Of a stretch of DNA of 64,000 nt, positions 41,401 to 56,400 are shown in pieces. The position numbers and the translations under genes were made by a program. Source of the DNA: Opisthocomus hoazin (taxonomy: Eukaryota > Chordata > Aves > Opisthocomiformes > Opisthocomidae); NCBI RefSeq assembly GCF_030867145.1, contig NC_134427.1:10997001-11061000 (forward strand). The letters are read 5' to 3'. The notes beneath the pieces are model-generated. The model saw only the letters and a program-made list of their open reading frames with translations, was not told where the DNA came from and ran no database searches. The first letter of the stretch is position 1. Every line of letters begins with the position of its first letter.

Positions 41401-44400
41401 CATGGTGCAAGAATTCTGCAACAGCTAGACAGAACACAAAGCAGTTGAGATTATTCAATCATCTTAAGATACTTAACTGCTCAATTTACCATTTACCTCT
41501 TATAGCTTCTTTGGGGGGGGGGGGGGGGTGGAGGAAAACACCAACATAATATTTCTAAAACAAAAGGAAGAAGAAAAAATGTCTACTGTGCTTTGACTTT
41601 CCTTTCCCTGTACAATTAATGTAGTACTACAGAAAGGTGACAGACTTATAACCCTGGAATTCTAGCCTCTGTCTCTTCAAGCAGGAACAGCATAGGCATT
41701 CAGAGCACAAACTTTTGCCTCGAGCTGCTCTCCGTCAAAATGGTCTCCTCCTTTATCCAGCAGGAACCACTTAAGACTGAGGTGAGTGCTCAGGCTGTGC
41801 GGTGGTATCACATTGCAGCAGGAAGTACTTAAGTTTAATGCTTTTAGCATCCGCTGTTGAACTGACTGGTGCTGGTAAGTAGGTATCAGTTTTAGACCAC
41901 TCAGATAAAGTTTAAGAATTGCTAGACTGTGCTGGATGGTTAATAACAAGATTTATACACTTGTAGCTTGGATGAGATCACAGAAAGAACACATAGAAAC
42001 ATGACTGTAACAGTTGTTAAATGAAGCACTTCTAACGCACCTCTGTATAAGTGCACAATACAAGATCTTAATCAAATACCTAAAAATTAGCAGGAAGGTT
42101 CACTCAGAAGAAGGAGAAGTTGCAGTGCATGGAAACAACACTCTTTTCTGCCAACCATACAAGAAAAGACACACATCCACTCATTATCAAACTTGCTTGA
42201 AAAACTGACTAGTCTTAGTGCTATTAAATATAAGCCAACTGTGTTTTGATAGCCAGCACTATGGCTTCACAATTCAAATTGCAGAACAGAAGCCAACTAT
42301 CACAATGGCCAGCTTTGAATATCTGTCCATTTGAACACTGGCTGAAATTTCCCAGGAGCAATCTGAAGTGGAGTTTCCATTCCTGCTAGTCTGGCAGCAT
42401 TCAAACCATTCAGCTCTCTGCAAGAAATTCCCCATCCTACACTTATTTCTCAGAGCATTCTTATGCATCTGATACTTTCCAACCATGAAGAGTACAAAAC
42501 CTCTCTTCCTTCAGATTTCATTATTTATGGAAATAAATTTCTCGATACATTGCCCTTTCCATATTAACGTCCTTCCAAAATCTTTCTTCTCCTCTCATGC
42601 CAATAGAAAAATCAGTTCTTCCCAAATGACAAGTTTGAGGAATCAGGAGAAAAGAGTTTATACACCCTAGATAAACTAAATAAACTCTGGTAACACAGGT
42701 ATAAAACAACATACTGATTAGCATTTCATGTCTCTTGGCCAAAATCCGCAAAATCACACACAGAGAATAGCAATGTTTCACAAGCCTTTCTTCTATGCTG
42801 ACTGCATAAGAGACAATCCCCCTTCACGCTTTCTCAGTAACTGTAGTCTGACCTCATTATTTAGGTAGAATATAGTCTAGGATTAAAAGGAGGCCAAGAT
42901 GTTGACAACAGTGGCTGATACAGGAGGGTCTGATTAGACTGTCCTTGGGAACGAAGTATGTCTTGGAAGAATATGTAAGCTAACTAAGAAGTTTTTTAAC
43001 AGTTTGGAACCAACACAAGAATGATAGAGTACCCTTAAATGAACTATCCTCATTATAATACTAAAAATCATACCCCCTGAGCTGGAGACCATGGCCCAAG
43101 CAAAGACCCTCACTTACGGAGCCTGCACAGTGAAAACGGAGAATACTGTGACTTTAAGTGGAGACGAGACATGTAAGGAACCAAAGGGGAAAAAGGGCAA
43201 TGAAGCGTAACTGTAAAAGTACTGATAACTGTTGCTCAAAATGTATGTTAACCGCATGTTACTCAAAGTGTGCTACCTTTGTGGAGTCACCACCTAGCAC
43301 CCATCTCTGCGCAGACATGAAATAAACAGATACCTTGGCTCTGTCTGTGTATTGGATGTTGCACATGGGGTAACAAACTCATCTGTGAGACAACATAACC
43401 TTAGGCACATCTCTAAAACAAAACAGACCTTTACATTGCTCTATTTTCATTGTCTTCATTCTAACAGGCTTCAGAGTCCTCCTCCTTCCCTATTTCCAGC
43501 AAGTCTATTTAAATTCTCCACAAAAATAAAATCATGCTTAATTCAAACTTGCATTAGCACCTGGGTATCTCCTCTGTGAACACTGACTACTACGTCTCAC
43601 TCTCCAAAACCAGAATGGCATTTAGCTAATGAAGATTCCTCTACAAGGCATAAGAAAGGGATTTTTTTTTTTTTCTTTTCTATCTACAACTCATGCAGTC
43701 TTCCTGGATATGGAGTAGTATGACCTTACTATGAAACCTATGCAGAGCTATGGTACCTGATTTGATATCTTCATCTGACGCTCCACTTTTAAGAAGAATT
43801 TTAACTTTCAAAAAAACCCCTGCTGGATGCAAATTCTCCTGCACAATGAAAAACAATACATTACTTGGACGGCTGTTTGTAGAATACAGATCCTCTGAGA
43901 GTCCAGCACATTCATAACACAGACAAATATCAGGAAATCACATACACTCCGCTGCATTCTTAAGTTCCATTTTAGTGACTGAAGCAATAGCTAGGCAATT
44001 GGTAATATTTTCTTCCTAAATGCAACGTACATCTTTATTATTTACTCCCATACTGACAAAAGATCATGAGCACAATGAAAGCAAGACATACATGATTCTC
44101 ATTTTGCTGTGGCCCATTTACGATACTTTTAAATAGAAGCTGAACAATACTGAATGATAGAAACATTTCCTGCTTTTCCATGTGTGAATTGGCTGGATTA
44201 CTCCAGAATTAATACAAGCAGAATTCAAAGTAGCTTATAATAATACGAAATTTAGGAGAGAACAAAAATGGGAGTAATTGAAATAATTAAGACTGTATAC
44301 TACAGCTCTCACTAAAACACCACACATTTCAGACTCTACAATAAAAATTTTATTCTCATTTTCCATACCCTCGTACAGCACCAAACCATACATTATCAAA

Positions 44401-47400
44401 AACGATGATAAAAACACTTTCTACCTAAACAGGTGGAATACTTAGTTGGTCAATATTGGGTCACCTGTTCTGTCTGCCCCTCCCTGCAAGTATGAGCCTT
44501 TACGACTCCTTACTTGGGGAACCTAAAAGACCTATCAGTGACCTTGAGTGTTGTAGTAATAATTATAAACATGGGCCTTTTTCTGCATTCCATTCCTACT
44601 GTTAGCTCAGTAAAACTATAAACATCAGGTGTTCTCAGCTTTGGAGCAGACACTGTCTGAAAAATATGCAGCCCACTCCACAAAAAACAGTTACTTTGAA
44701 AAACCTAGCTGTAAGGAAAATTCAGTAAAAGACAATTGGTTCTGTTCTAACCAAAATGAAGACAAAAGGTTTTGTGAAAGTAGATACAATAAAAACTGCA
44801 AAGGGCTTGGATACTGTGGTAGCATGTTATTTGAATGATTAAAATACACTGCCTTTTATCCTGATCTCATGAGCATGTGCATTATCATCTGTCTGAAAGT
44901 TTTCACAGCACGTAGAAAACTGAATTTGAGCTTTCATTTACAACAGGATTTTATACTTAAAACTTGTTTTGTACGAAACAGATAACAGAAATTTTTAAAT
45001 GGTCAATCGAAGACAAATAAAAATTTTTCAAATTTCAGTTATTCTAACTAACCTGAAAAGACAGAAGCACAAAATTAATTCAAGTCTTTATATGGGAAAC
45101 GGAATCTGTACAAGAGCAAGAGACCTAACTGTAGTGACTGCTTAGAGATATGAACTTTCTTCAGGGTAGCTGTTATGTTTATGCAGCTCATTTTTCAGGT
45201 TCCAGAAGAAATACGGTGATGTTAGTAAAGTGCAATAGCTAAATTAATCATTTGAAATAAGACTGATGTAGTATGGCTACATAGCTTTCAAAACTGAACT
45301 CTGGAGCTTGCTCAAATATTTGGACAGATAATGAAATGAGGACTCAAAATGTAGTATGGACATACCCATCATAACCCAAAGCAGGACAAAATGTCTCATG
45401 CATAAAAAGTCAGCTGCTATAAATCTCACATGGACCACACTGTAGTTTATTCTGTTTGTACAAGTTTTCACAAACACATGCCAGAGAAATTTTAGCCATA
45501 TCATTATCAAAGGACCTCACTGTTAACAGACATGAGGCAGCAAGACAGCTCTATACATCTACATACAAAGAAGTGTTTCTCTATAAAAAAAATGGGAACA
45601 TCAAAACATACTTATGAGTATGAAAACCAAAGCAAAGAAAATGCACCTCCATCTGAGGTCAAGGGCAACACACCAGTGATTAATATGGTCCATATTATTA
45701 TGTTAATAAATGCCTGAGCTTTGACTATTGCACACCATAAATACAGTAACACATTACTACCTGATTTGCCAAGTTTATAGCTTTCAAAGCCTTGTCAAGA
45801 TACAGAGTGCAATTCCACTCAAAATATGCTGTAGCTAATAATCGCAGCACTTTAGCCTGGAAAGAAAGACAAATCAGAAATTTAAATGCCACCTGAAGAG
45901 CAGGAAAAAAAATAGCCACACATGAACACACAAATGAATAGAAAAGACTTAAAATTTAAGGTCATAAAAAAATCAAAGCTCTTTGAGTCAAAAGAATGCC
46001 TGCCTTGCATCAGAGATACAAAACAATTGCCCAGTTCTGAAGCGTATCCAGCTTTCACCACTGCAACTCCCACAGGACATGAATCAACTAGAGTACAGAG
46101 AACAGAAGGGTAGCAAGGAAAATCAGAGATCTGGGAAAAACAGAATGAAAGAAGAAACTGAAGGAACAGGAGGTCTACACTTCACTGAGAGAAAAAAAAA
46201 ATAACAAAAAGACATATATGATAATGGCCTTCAAATACATAAATGATTTATACAAAGAGGAAGGTATTAAAATCTTCTCCATATCCACTCTGGATATTGA
46301 AAGGAGTAATAGGCTTATGAATGAGACAGACAAACATCTATCAGAAATGACACAGAGGTAACTGATGATGCCTTCAAAGAAGAGGGAGAAGATAGAAGAG
46401 ATGGCTTTTCAGGGTCTACTTCAGCCCTACTTTCTACAATTTAGTATCTGTGAAACAGTAGATTCAAAATGTGATTTAAGGGCACCCATTGGTGACTGAA
46501 CTCTCAGACTGACACGCGTAGCAACTGGCCTTGCAACTCTGCCAAACTTCACAGCAGACAGTACTAAAGAAGAAGCTGAAGAACCGCTGGTCAGGTCTGG
46601 CACAGTAGAGGGAGATGATACAGTGGAGTCAGGTTAACAAAATCCTCCTATTTGTACATAGCAATTTCTCTATTTCTTACCTGCATTTCTTTGCCAATAG
46701 AATATTTCACGTCCATCTTCCCAATGTCATAACTCTGGCTATCAGTGATAAAAGAAAGGTAGAATTAAATGGGATGGCAGAGATAAATTCAGCCAGTCTT
46801 CTGCTATGCGCAACATTCCTATCCTTTCCCACTTCTTAACCAGTTAAAAACCACATAAAACACACAAACTAATCTCAGTACTCATTCTTACTAGAGAACA
46901 GAAAATTTTGTTTTCTTTCAAATCCTCACATTAAAAATTCTACTCAATCACTTTCTTTAACCTGTTGCACCATCTTCTGTAACATCTTCTCTTCAAATAT
47001 TTCAGTAGGTTTTATCAGTTTTAACCATAGGGGTTTTGAAGAAGGAAGTGTTCTCATTCTCACCTGACGTCATACGCAAGAGTTATATATGACCTGGTCT
47101 CAATATTACAGCAAATCAATAGCAGAGACAGAAACAGAACCTGGGAGTCATGATTCCTCATTCTTTTTCTAAAAGTTAAATGACAGCACAAAGGACCACC
47201 CAGGAGAAGACACAGTGGTAATTCCACAAAACGAGATTCGATTGCAAATGCTGTGAATGAAGAACTGTTAAAAAGAAAAACAATGACTGGGCTTTTGTTT
47301 CCTAATTTAATATATTCTCAGTACAGGGAAATCTTCTCCCACCAGATGGGGCTACATCTCCTTCTCCAGATAATTATTTGCACTTTGCAAAGGTTTATGT

Positions 47401-50400
47401 CCTCAAATTTTGTCATCAGGACTCATTCTTTAACTTTCCACAAGAATAAAATACAAAATAATCTCCAAAGCACTAGCTGTAATTAATTCTAAGCATTTCT
47501 ACAAATCCTCTTTTATTACATATGTGACCGTAATTATTTCGCTTTTGTTATGTTGACATTCATTTTCTTCTGACTGTTTAAAAGAAAAAGAACAAGAAGA
47601 AATAAAAAACAAATTTTCTGAGCTGAGGCTGTGACCTTGGCATGAGGATACTCCTCTTCATAACCAACATTTTGTTCCTTAGTAGTACCACATTATTTAT
47701 TTGAAGCCTACCCAAACCATCTCTACTCCTTTTTCACCTGGATTTTTGCATCTTTCATCAGCCAGGGACTTGCTCTCAATGAAGCACCTCCTTTATGAGA
47801 AATACAAATATTGTTTAAAACAATTCCATTTAAAATAAGTCAGAAGAATTCTGCTACTCTTTTCCAAAGCTTTCAATCCATCCCATATCATTTATGAATG
47901 GCACAAGAATTGGGAACAGTCTCTTCATAAATATAATCTCTTTGGAAGACGTGTTAGGTAAAAAATTTACAAGAACCATGGAAAGACAACTTTCATTCTA
48001 ATGACATAAAAATCGATGTGGAAATCAGACATAAATGATAGGCAGCAGAGTAAGACAGTCACTACTTATCCGCTCAGCTAATTTGGTTCAGCTAAAATCT
48101 TCTAGTCTCAGATTTTAAATTAAAAGTCTATTTTCTCTTGCTCCCTCGTCTCCTTCACACATATTTTTACATCTCAAAAACAGGATTTTATTTTGTTTGC
48201 CTTTGCACATTACCTGAGCCAGAAGGAGCTCTCTTCATACCTCTTCCATTCATAGGTTTCCACTCCAAAATTGTAACAGAGGATTGACAGGTAACAGGTC
48301 TGCAATAAAAGACTCCTGTTTCTATAATGTTGTTGTAGAAACATCATTAGATCTATGGCACTCCAGTCTCAGGTTCTTTCAAATGCATTTTACTTTAAAA
48401 GTATATGCATTGTTATCACTTCTGACCTTATGCAAGGGGATACTGAATGTGACTAAAATGGAAACATAATTGTGCGGGAGAGTGAAGCATCTACCTCACA
48501 TGAGGTAGAATAGTTCATCAAGAAATCACACTGAAAGCACTAGAACTGTTTGAAGTAAACAATAAAAAACAAAACTTGAGAGGAAAAACTGAAGTATTAC
48601 AACTTCATTTTTAAAAATAAGTACAAAAAAGGTTTACAAAAAATATTTAAGTGAAGAGGACTCTACCTATTCCATGACAGGCTTCTTCCCAGCATGTCTC
48701 TCTGGGGTTAAAAAATGATCATCCACATTACAAGTTTTAGGAGAAAACTGGTTTTGAATGCTTGGTTATTCAGAGCACTGCTTCTTTGTGCGTTATCAGT
48801 CAGCCCTGACAACATCTGTTCATAACAGCTTGTCTTTCCATCGAAATGTTTTGCAGCTGTCACATCGTCCAAAGAAGCGACAGAAAAGTCATTTTATATG
48901 CTAACAGGCTGCCAATGTTTACATCCATTTTGCCTCTGCAGTAACGTTCTTTTCCAAGTATAAGTGATACTTCTTGCAAGTGACTACAGATTTCAAATCC
49001 TTGGGCAAGAATGAGAGAGGTAGCACAACATCTTGCTTCAAATTTATTGTTTATCTCCTTGTAATCCAGGGATAAAAGTACAGATTCAGTATGCATGAAC
49101 AAAAAAAAATTATCGCTCTCAGATGTGACATGCTTATTTTTCATAAGTTCATTTGTGAACATTTTAACTCCAGAAGAGAAAGTTTACTGTATTGACAGGG
49201 TTTCATGCAAAGTGTTTAGCATAATGCTGTAGGCACACTGTGGCATACCGCAGTCATTTAATTGCATGATGGAAAAGAAGTATTTCAAAGGATAATTAAA
49301 ATACTGTTTCAGTGAATGCCTGTGCTCCAGGCATCAAGCGTAATGCTAAATATCCCCATAAACCTGGCACCTCTCTGAACAACAAGCGATTGGAACAATT
49401 CTGGCATTTCACCCTGCAGGGCAAGAGTTCCTAACTATGGCTCACAGACCACTGATGATCCACAAGCTGCAAATCCTCTGCAGCTGATCTGTGGTACCGT
49501 ACATTACCAGAACACAACTGTCTCCTTGTGATATCCTGCAAGTGCTCTCTGGTACAATGGGAGCCCAGAAGACTTAAGGACTGACAGCTATCTAGCAGTC
49601 CAAGAGTTTCAAAATCACTCAGCAATCACTAGCTCTTTTCTTTTTTCTCATTGTTTAAATACCACTCTTTAAACCAGAATTAAATGGTCTCTCTCATGCT
49701 CAGAAACCTTTTCCTTGTCCGCATCAGTGCTCCTGGTTTGTGAAGAACATTCATCACAAGAAGTTATTATTTAACAGCAGAGTTTAAGCGGAAAGCCTGA
49801 AATTCATTTAACACAAAATGAAAAAGATCCCAGTGAGCATTTTCAACAATTCACGGTGAGAAGCTCTGCTCTTGTGATTCAAATCAAAGCTAGACTCCTT
49901 CAACTGACTTAAGTCACTCAGATGCATTGAACAAGGCCTGCAGAATGCAAAAAAACAATTTGAAATTGTCTGGAGTTTAATTGGTTAAAAACCCAATTAA
50001 ACTCCAACCGTATCTCCCGTATTTGCCTTTCAGAAATTCACATCTACCCCTTCGAATTTTATTACCACAGAGACAGGAATAAAATGTTTCATAAATATTG
50101 GGTAAACATTAAAGTAAGCAAACAAAAATAAACGTGGGGAAGTTTATTCTGATATTACACTTTTACCTTTGCAAACAAAGAACTAGTCTGCATAGGCTAG
50201 AGTTTATTTTCTCTGGGCATTGCTCTGTGATGCAAGAACTACAAAAAACATGGTTTAGCACAATGGGAAGCCTCCATACACAGCCCTACAGCTTCATGAA
50301 GATGAAGATTAGTACTGAGGGCAGAGACAGGCTTGCATATCAAAAACTGTGTAAATCAGCTCTTCTCTTGTCCCATCTGCCTTCAGGCAAAAGTTCACAT

Positions 50401-53400
50401 GGGTACAAGTGAAGAAGCACACACAAGATCAAGATGTAAAATGCAACTGGTTCTGTAGAAGACTAGGTGGCATATTCAACTCAGAAATCTCTTTGTCTTG
50501 CTTGCTGATTTGTCTTCTCTCATTCCTTAGGAAGAGTTTATCATTCTATTTCTAATAATAAACTATGAGAAACAAGAAAATAAAATAACAAGAAAAAACC
50601 TGCTGTTTTCATAGAAAATTTTTAGTCAGAAAATCTCAAAGAAGCAACCACTGAAGAGATACACAGGTCAGAGTACTTTTCAAAATGTTATATGGCATAT
50701 GTCATTCTTTAACATACAGACAAGAAAGCAGATTTTCAAAGTTTGGAATGATAAAGAAGGGATGATTTCACTTACCTCTTTTGGCAATTTCATCAACATA
50801 TCTTTGCAGCGCTGCACACACATCACTGCTTTCTGAAAATCCCCTTGAGCAACTGCCTAAGAACGCAGTAGAGCATGCCAACAAACTGTTAGTGAGCAAC
50901 TTGTCTTTAAAATTCATTAAAAGACTGACACTCTAAATAGGACTTGGGTTTTTCACATTCAGTACATCTAGGTTTGGGATCAGATATCCGTCCTTACAGT
51001 GCTAGGATAATTCTGTATATTTCTATATCTTGCCAGCTAGAAGACACTCAGAAATACACCGCAGTCCTTAGGTAGTGTGAAAAGGCCAGATGCATGGGAC
51101 AACTTCATTTAGATGTTAAGATCATACAACAGTTCAGCAAATCTTAAACAACCTCTCCAAAAATTTCAGGTCCTCTTTTGTCTCCACGATCAAATTAAAA
51201 ATTTTGGCCAGTGTTTTGGTCTGTTTAGAGAAGCTCTTGAGAATTTTGGAGATAGTACTCCCCTTCTAGATACTGAAGTTAGCGGTGTTACCAACAAATG
51301 CAGGCAACTACATTTTCTCGTATTTGCATTCTTATGCCTGTAACAGTCTGCAGCAGTGATAAAATACTCAGAAACTTCAGTCAGGCACAACAATACCTCA
51401 CAAAACTTAGAATTTCTAAATGACATGCTTCAAATTATTGTAATTTGTGTTGTTGATCCCCTAGAAAACCTTCAGCACTTTTTCAGACTTCTCTCATATT
51501 GCGTGAGACTTTTTTTTTTTTATAAATATCACCATGGTTCTTACCTCACTCTACGATGACAGAGAGTGAGACTTTAAAGAAAATAGCAAATGCCATGGAA
51601 TCACTATTTTCAGATCTTGTAATTTTATCATGATTCTACCACTGCTTAAAGCCTTTATATGTGGAAAGCAGCATGTAAGAGGTCACAGAAGAGAGGGTAT
51701 TCATGTATAGAAAGATCTCTGTTGGACAGCATATAATCTTAATAGCTTTGATGATGGTTCATGAGTTTGCAGAGTCATGAAAGTTGTAAGCTACAGAAGA
51801 CTCTGCACACATGGCTTATTGTGTCTACTTGTTAGATACAAACCTTGGCTATCTGCATCCATGACGAATGCTATCTTCATATCCTTTCAATCAGCCTAGC
51901 TGCACATATTAGCACAGTATGATGTGCATTCCAAAGTGACTAGTCTTGCAGTGCACATTCATTACACGAATGCCATTTGGGGGACCCAGGCCCTACACCA
52001 GTCCTATCCCCCTTCTTCAGTGAAGCAGAGGACACCTTTGGAACTCACACCTCTATGATTCAGAAAGGCAGCTTTTTGTTTTCTAAACAGCCATGCTAGC
52101 CAAATCACAGAGGAACAGATCTGAACTAGAAGATATAAACACCACAGCAGAAATTACAGCGATAAATTAGGCAAATTAAAAATCATTAAATGATTGCAAC
52201 ACTGAATGCAAACATGAGATCCGCTATCTTACTTCTAAGTGAAGGAAATATATCCCTCAGCAAGTCTTCAATGCCAAGCATTCATACATCTAATAACTTG
52301 CTCAGAGTTTCCCTTTATACCCCCAGTGACTTATAAGGAAAACTGGGAAGAACACATACTGATTCAGCCTGATAAGAGAGTACTTTGAAGAGGCTCTTCT
52401 CCACATCAGCTTTGTGCACATGAATATCTGCTTCACCATCGCTCCCCTTAAGTAACTTTGCATACAGTTTTTCTATACTCTGGAAAACAAAGCATAGGCA
52501 TCACCCATGGAACTTACAGATAGGTGTGTTTATAAGAAATTAAAACTGGAAAAGAACTTACACTCATGGCAATATCTAGAAATCCATCAGCAAGGTCAGC
52601 TTGTCCAATATCTATCCATCCTTTCGCAGTTTTCATAGACATCTGAAGGAGAAAATGACAAGTGCTTTGTGAAAAAGAAAGAAAATGTTAGATCTCATCA
52701 ATGCACATATCTAATGTAGGAGAGGGGTACTTCAGTTCTTCAATTTCTGACAAGTGCCTCTCATGTCTGAATGAAGTCCTTAACACTTAGATGCAGCACA
52801 AGACTTTGGTGCCCTACTAGACAATATTGTATGATACTGAAATAAATGAATATGCTGCTCATATAACATTTTACCATATGACAAAGATGTGATGCTAACT
52901 GCACTGTCCAGAAATTCCTAACCACACTGGCTCAGGAGGGTACCCCTGTGATGGCACAGGTCTCCCTTCAGTGCGTATATTCCCCAGAGCTACAGGTACG
53001 TTTCACTCCCTTTCCAAAGCAACTGAAATAGGGTTTGAAGGTTTCCTTTGGTAACCAACTGTACTTTATTGCTCACCCACCACAAGCCTTACCAAAATCT
53101 GTCTTCTAATAGTTCCTTCTGGAGGATCACTGCCTTCACTAAGGCACACCAGTCTGCAAGCAACAAACCGAACTGCAAGAAAACAGGGCACACATTCACA
53201 AGTTCCCTTTTCTCTTTTTTATTTTTTCCCCAGAAAGTCAAGCCCTGCCATATGTGAAAGAGTGCTTGTCATTTTAAATTACATGAGAGAAATATTTGAA
53301 AGCTTCAGGAGTCAAAGCAGTCTGAATTTTAGCCAAGCCGCTTAAAACTGCTTTTTAGGCAGTAAGGAAAAAAAAAAAAAAAAGACAAAAGACAGATATT

Positions 53401-56400
53401 CTCATCAAAATGTCTATTAAACACTTTAGAGAGAGTTTAAGTTAAATACAGGGTATTCAAAGACTTAATTACATTGCAGGTGCTTACAGTAATGTGTCTT
53501 GAGAGCCTCAAAATAGCCCTCAGCAAAATAGGGAAATTAAGTTTAATAATCTTTACATTTTCAAAGTAAAAAGCAAAAACACTTTCAAGCCTTTCTCATT
53601 CATCAAGGATGGAAAAGACACCACCCGATGTATTTAAAATAGCCTCTCCCTGGCCCTTCAGCTGTGATACAAGATCTGAGAACATTACAATCTACAATTA
53701 CTACTTATTTTGGGTAAATTTACCCTTTTCCCTTTACCTGATATAATTTATATGATGCAGATTATACATAATTTTGACTATAATCCCTCAAGACAAAAAT
53801 CTAGGCCAGATATTGTAATGCTGCAGAACCACATAAAGAACAGGCTGAGGGAAAAGACCAAACGCTCACTTCTGTTTTCCCCCAGCACTGCTCCTGGCTG
53901 CAAGCAAACCCACCAGCTGTCTCCCTGGCTAAAGCAGGGAAGTAAAAAGACGATTTAGAGTTTTTCTGTAGATAAACATTGAGGAGATAGTTACATTAAA
54001 GAAACAATCTCACTTGATATAAATTAAGTGAACAACAGCCTAAAATTTACATCTATGTTAATTCCATATATTTTCAGATTAAAACTAAGCAGTAGCAACA
54101 AAAATTGCAGCTTCCTTTGGTCACATCAGCTCTTTACTGATGCTCTGGAACAGAAAGGGGGAGTGATAAGAATGCCTACGCTGATTCTATGTCACAAGGA
54201 GATCACTATTACACCAGGATGCTCCCTCCTGAACTGTTTATACAAGCCCAGCTGTGCATTTTCTTCTGTCTACGCCCTACCTGCAAAGATCCAGACAAAC
54301 CTACACCACTATGCATATCCCTGTCAGCAGAGACTTTTTCCTTTTCATGCTGCAGCACACAAAATACAGTTAGGAAGGTACAGAACACATACGTACGTTT
54401 AGCTCTCTGCTCATCATTGATAACAGAACCTGTGTGTTTGGTCACAGCCCAGTTCCATAGGTTTATTGCATCCTCTTCAACCTGAATAGGAGAATTGCAT
54501 TAGATTTAATTTTGTCCTGGATTTGGGTCATATTGAAATTTACTACTGGAAAAGGAACCATCCTCCATGTGTACCACTGTAACGACCTGTCCACATGCTT
54601 GTGCAACTTCCTTTTACATTGGAGTCAAAGGTGTGAGTTTTCCATGAAACTGTTACATCATCCCACAGGGAGATCTGGGCTAGTGACCTGAAAACAAGCA
54701 TGCTGAATGGACCACATAGCACTTCTTCAGCTGAAAGTATGGATCCTTCTTTTCTATAGATCCATCATTTCACAAGAATTATAAGCAGTTGGGAGGAAGC
54801 ACATACTCTTTTTGTAAGCGTATTTCATATGATGTGTTCAGTCTTAGAAGAGACTATTTCACATCTTCTAAAAACATGAGATCACTTCTAAGATGAAGCA
54901 AGATAAGAAAGAACACGACTGTGTAAATCCAAGGCTGACAAGACCTGAAACTAAAAGAACTAATTAACCATATGACCAACAGCACATACAGGTCACATCA
55001 TCCATCAGTGTCTTCAGCTTCAATGTGAATTATGCATAATAGCTAATTCTGTAAGTGAAGTGGTGGACTTCAGAAACATTCAAATATGTTCCTAAACAAA
55101 TCCCACTGATCTGTCATATCACTGAAATGTTCTAACCTATGTTTCTATCAAGTCATTTTCCAAACTTAGCAAAATGTGACCTCACTTACCCTATCCATCT
55201 GCAACGAAGTTTTCTCACAAACACTCACAGACATAAAATTTGTGCAATAGCACATCACCATGTCCAAAATACAGCTGATTCACTAGCAGCTTTCAGAATG
55301 CATTATGTACATTCTAAACAGATGCTGCAAAATTTGAAGGGATTGGAAAAGAGCTGCAAGAACTATATCAGGTTTGAAAACATATCTATAGTAAGGCTTC
55401 ACCTTTTTTGCCTATCAAAAAGAAAACAAAGTAGTCTATTTTAAATATCTACATCAAAAAACTTCTGGTATTAGCAAACAAACAACAAAGGCTACTGACT
55501 ATATACTCTTGTTCAAAAAATGATGCAGACAATAAGCTCTTTTAACAACCCACCTTGAAGTGTTGCACTTGCCATCACTTCAAATCCTAGTTTCCATGGC
55601 ATACCCTGCCTACAAATACACTCTTGCCTAAAGAGGAGACATTTTATGGCCCCTTTTATTGAAGAGATCAGATTACAAGTTAATGATTTCTCCTTTTCTT
55701 AAAAATAATTTAGCCCAACTGATTCAGGAAGAACTGAAGTTTTATGCTCTAGTATTTCTTTACAGCCTGCACTAAGCACACTTTGTTGAGACACTTGCTA
55801 ACCTATCTTGCTCCTTGTCACAAATGTAGGATCTTCAAACCAGTCTTTCTTAAGTGATAATTGCTATGAGTTAAATCCCTCTCCAAAATACAATCTGGGA
55901 AGAAAAGGTTGGACAACATCTCAGCTGGTCTTGGTTTTATTTCAGATTCATGTATTACTCATCAGATTTCTCTTTGAAAAAGGTCTTCTAAAGTAGACAT
56001 TTACTACTTTGTAAGTACTCCTCTAGAACAATACACAAAAGGAAAAAAAAACTAAAAATGGCATTATAAACAACCACCTAATTCACTTCCATAATGTATG
56101 AAAATTAGTACTTCCCACTCTAATACCATGTACTGGGTTTACCAGGCAGTTAAAACGACACGCTTGCTGGCGTCCTTCTTCCTCAAGGATCTGCTATCGT
56201 TGTCAGAATCCACGCAGGTCCCATGAAGGGACCTCTCCTCGGACCCGGCACCAAACTCTTAATGCATCAGCGCTCTACGCTCACGTTTTTACTTGAAATT
56301 GCAATCAGATACTACTAGAAAATTGAAACAGAAACCTTAACATCACTGAGCTACCAGCGAGTTTTCCGATTACGATGCACATTTTTGCGCTTAGGATCAA

